Shown here in pieces: positions 7,351 to 7,514 of a DNA stretch of 7,514 bases (the first letter of the stretch is position 1; every line of letters starts with the position of its first letter). The position numbers and the translations under genes were made by a program. Below the pieces are notes generated by a model. That model searched no databases, was not told the origin of the DNA, and saw nothing but the letters and a program-made list of their open reading frames with translations. This DNA is from an uncultured Bacilli bacterium (GTDB taxonomy: Bacteria; Bacillota_I; Bacilli_A; RF39; UBA660), in assembly GCA_947585065.1 (NCBI GenBank), contig CANPWX010000051.1, forward strand, positions 1 to 7,514, written 5' to 3'.

Positions 7351-7376
7351 TAGCACTTTCTCTTTTTAAATGCTAC
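7350..7376 (-). promoter_or_regulatory. CIRCE-like HrcA operator, proximal (at the transcription start)
   Basis: The minus strand reads GTAGCATTT, nine bases, AAGTGCTAA, compared with the CIRCE consensus TTAGCACTC-N9-GAGTGCTAA: 6 of 9 and 8 of 9 matches with the exact spacing. The arms are mutually complementary over 8 positions (TAGCATTT with AAGTGCTA) with one G-T pair. The predicted transcription start (about 7374) falls in the left arm, the classic position for CIRCE in Bacillota hrcA operons. Confidence 0.82.
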
Positions 7377-7380
7377 CAAT

Positions 7381-7409
7381 ATTATAATATGTCAAATTAG
7401 CACTGTCAA
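7381..7409 (-). promoter_or_regulatory. Consensus sigma-A promoter of the hrcA operon
   Basis: TTGACA (7409-7404), a 17-bp spacer and TATAAT (7386-7381) match the vegetative promoter consensus at all twelve positions. The predicted start is about 7374, giving a leader of about 38 bases. Such a strong promoter fits an operon held down by a repressor rather than by a dedicated heat-shock sigma factor. Confidence 0.93.
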
Positions 7410-7423
7410 TACCAATTTGCTAA
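7397..7423 (-). promoter_or_regulatory. CIRCE-like HrcA operator, distal (over the -35 box)
   Basis: The minus strand reads TTAGCAAAT, nine bases, CAGTGCTAA: 6 of 9 and 8 of 9 matches to the CIRCE half-sites with the exact 9-base spacer. The outer six positions of the arms (TTAGCA and TGCTAA) are perfectly complementary. The -35 hexamer lies in its spacer and right arm, so bound HrcA would block RNA polymerase directly. Confidence 0.8.
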
Positions 7424-7514
7424 TTTTTTTATTAAAAAGTTACTATTCACAGCTAAAATGGTCGAAAATTAATTTTTCCCCCTTTTGGTATTAAAAATAC
7501 TATAAAATTGGGAA

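Noticed and set aside
7397..7430. Possible plus-strand terminator: the distal CIRCE stem followed by seven T
   Set aside because: The stem is six AT-rich pairs around a 15-base loop and no plus-strand gene leads into it; operator function explains the repeat better.
7424..7514. Possible end of an upstream gene, and a small GTATT/AATAC hairpin
   Set aside because: One minus-strand frame is open for about 20 codons, ending in TAG, but the peptide has no recognisable motif and the segment is too short to judge. The hairpin is only five AT-rich pairs.
1..7514. tRNA, rRNA, CRISPR, insertion sequences, phage or defence genes
   Set aside because: I found no cloverleaf, no regularly spaced repeats, no transposase-like frame and no terminal inverted repeats; the non-coding space is small and accounted for by regulatory elements.

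Overview
The window is a low-GC (about one third G+C by eye) stretch of chromosome. All six recognisable genes lie on the minus strand, so the text reads right to left. The gene set, the CIRCE-type operators and a DnaK without the proteobacterial N-terminal insertion point to a low-GC Gram-positive (Bacillota) lineage. The standard code appears to be used: Trp is TGG, every intact reading frame ends in TAA, and no in-frame TGA is needed. This argues against a Mycoplasma/Spiroplasma code-4 genome, but fits Bacilli, Erysipelotrichia or RF39-like gut lineages. The exact taxon cannot be fixed from this sequence.

Layout from right to left: 7424-7514 holds no gene I can support. 7350-7423 is a compact control region with a consensus sigma-A promoter (TTGACA, 17 bp, TATAAT) and two CIRCE-like inverted repeats, one over the -35 box and one at the predicted transcription start, next to the hrcA ribosome binding site. 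Then follow hrcA (7336-6329), grpE (6329-5772), dnaK (5769-3943), a 49-nt gap filled by a strong GNRA-capped hairpin, a pepF-type M3 oligoendopeptidase (3893-2085), and dnaJ (2092-953). A rho-independent terminator that overlaps the dnaJ stop codon closes the operon.

Immediately beyond it, a second promoter (901-930) drives a gene cut by the left edge of the window (866-1). Its translation is a divergent RnfC/SLBB-type protein that has lost the glycine-rich nucleotide-binding loop of ordinary RnfC.

How the genes work together: HrcA represses the operon through CIRCE. GrpE (nucleotide exchange) and DnaJ (J-domain co-chaperone) run the DnaK ATPase cycle. The peptidase is translationally coupled to dnaJ, so it is probably made under the same heat-shock control and could clear peptides or misfolded fragments; that role is inference. 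The hairpin between dnaK and pepF is well placed to make the distal pair less abundant than dnaK. Most of the window is a core chaperone locus. The less ordinary points are the inserted peptidase, the doubled operator, the intercistronic hairpin and the degenerate RnfC-like protein.
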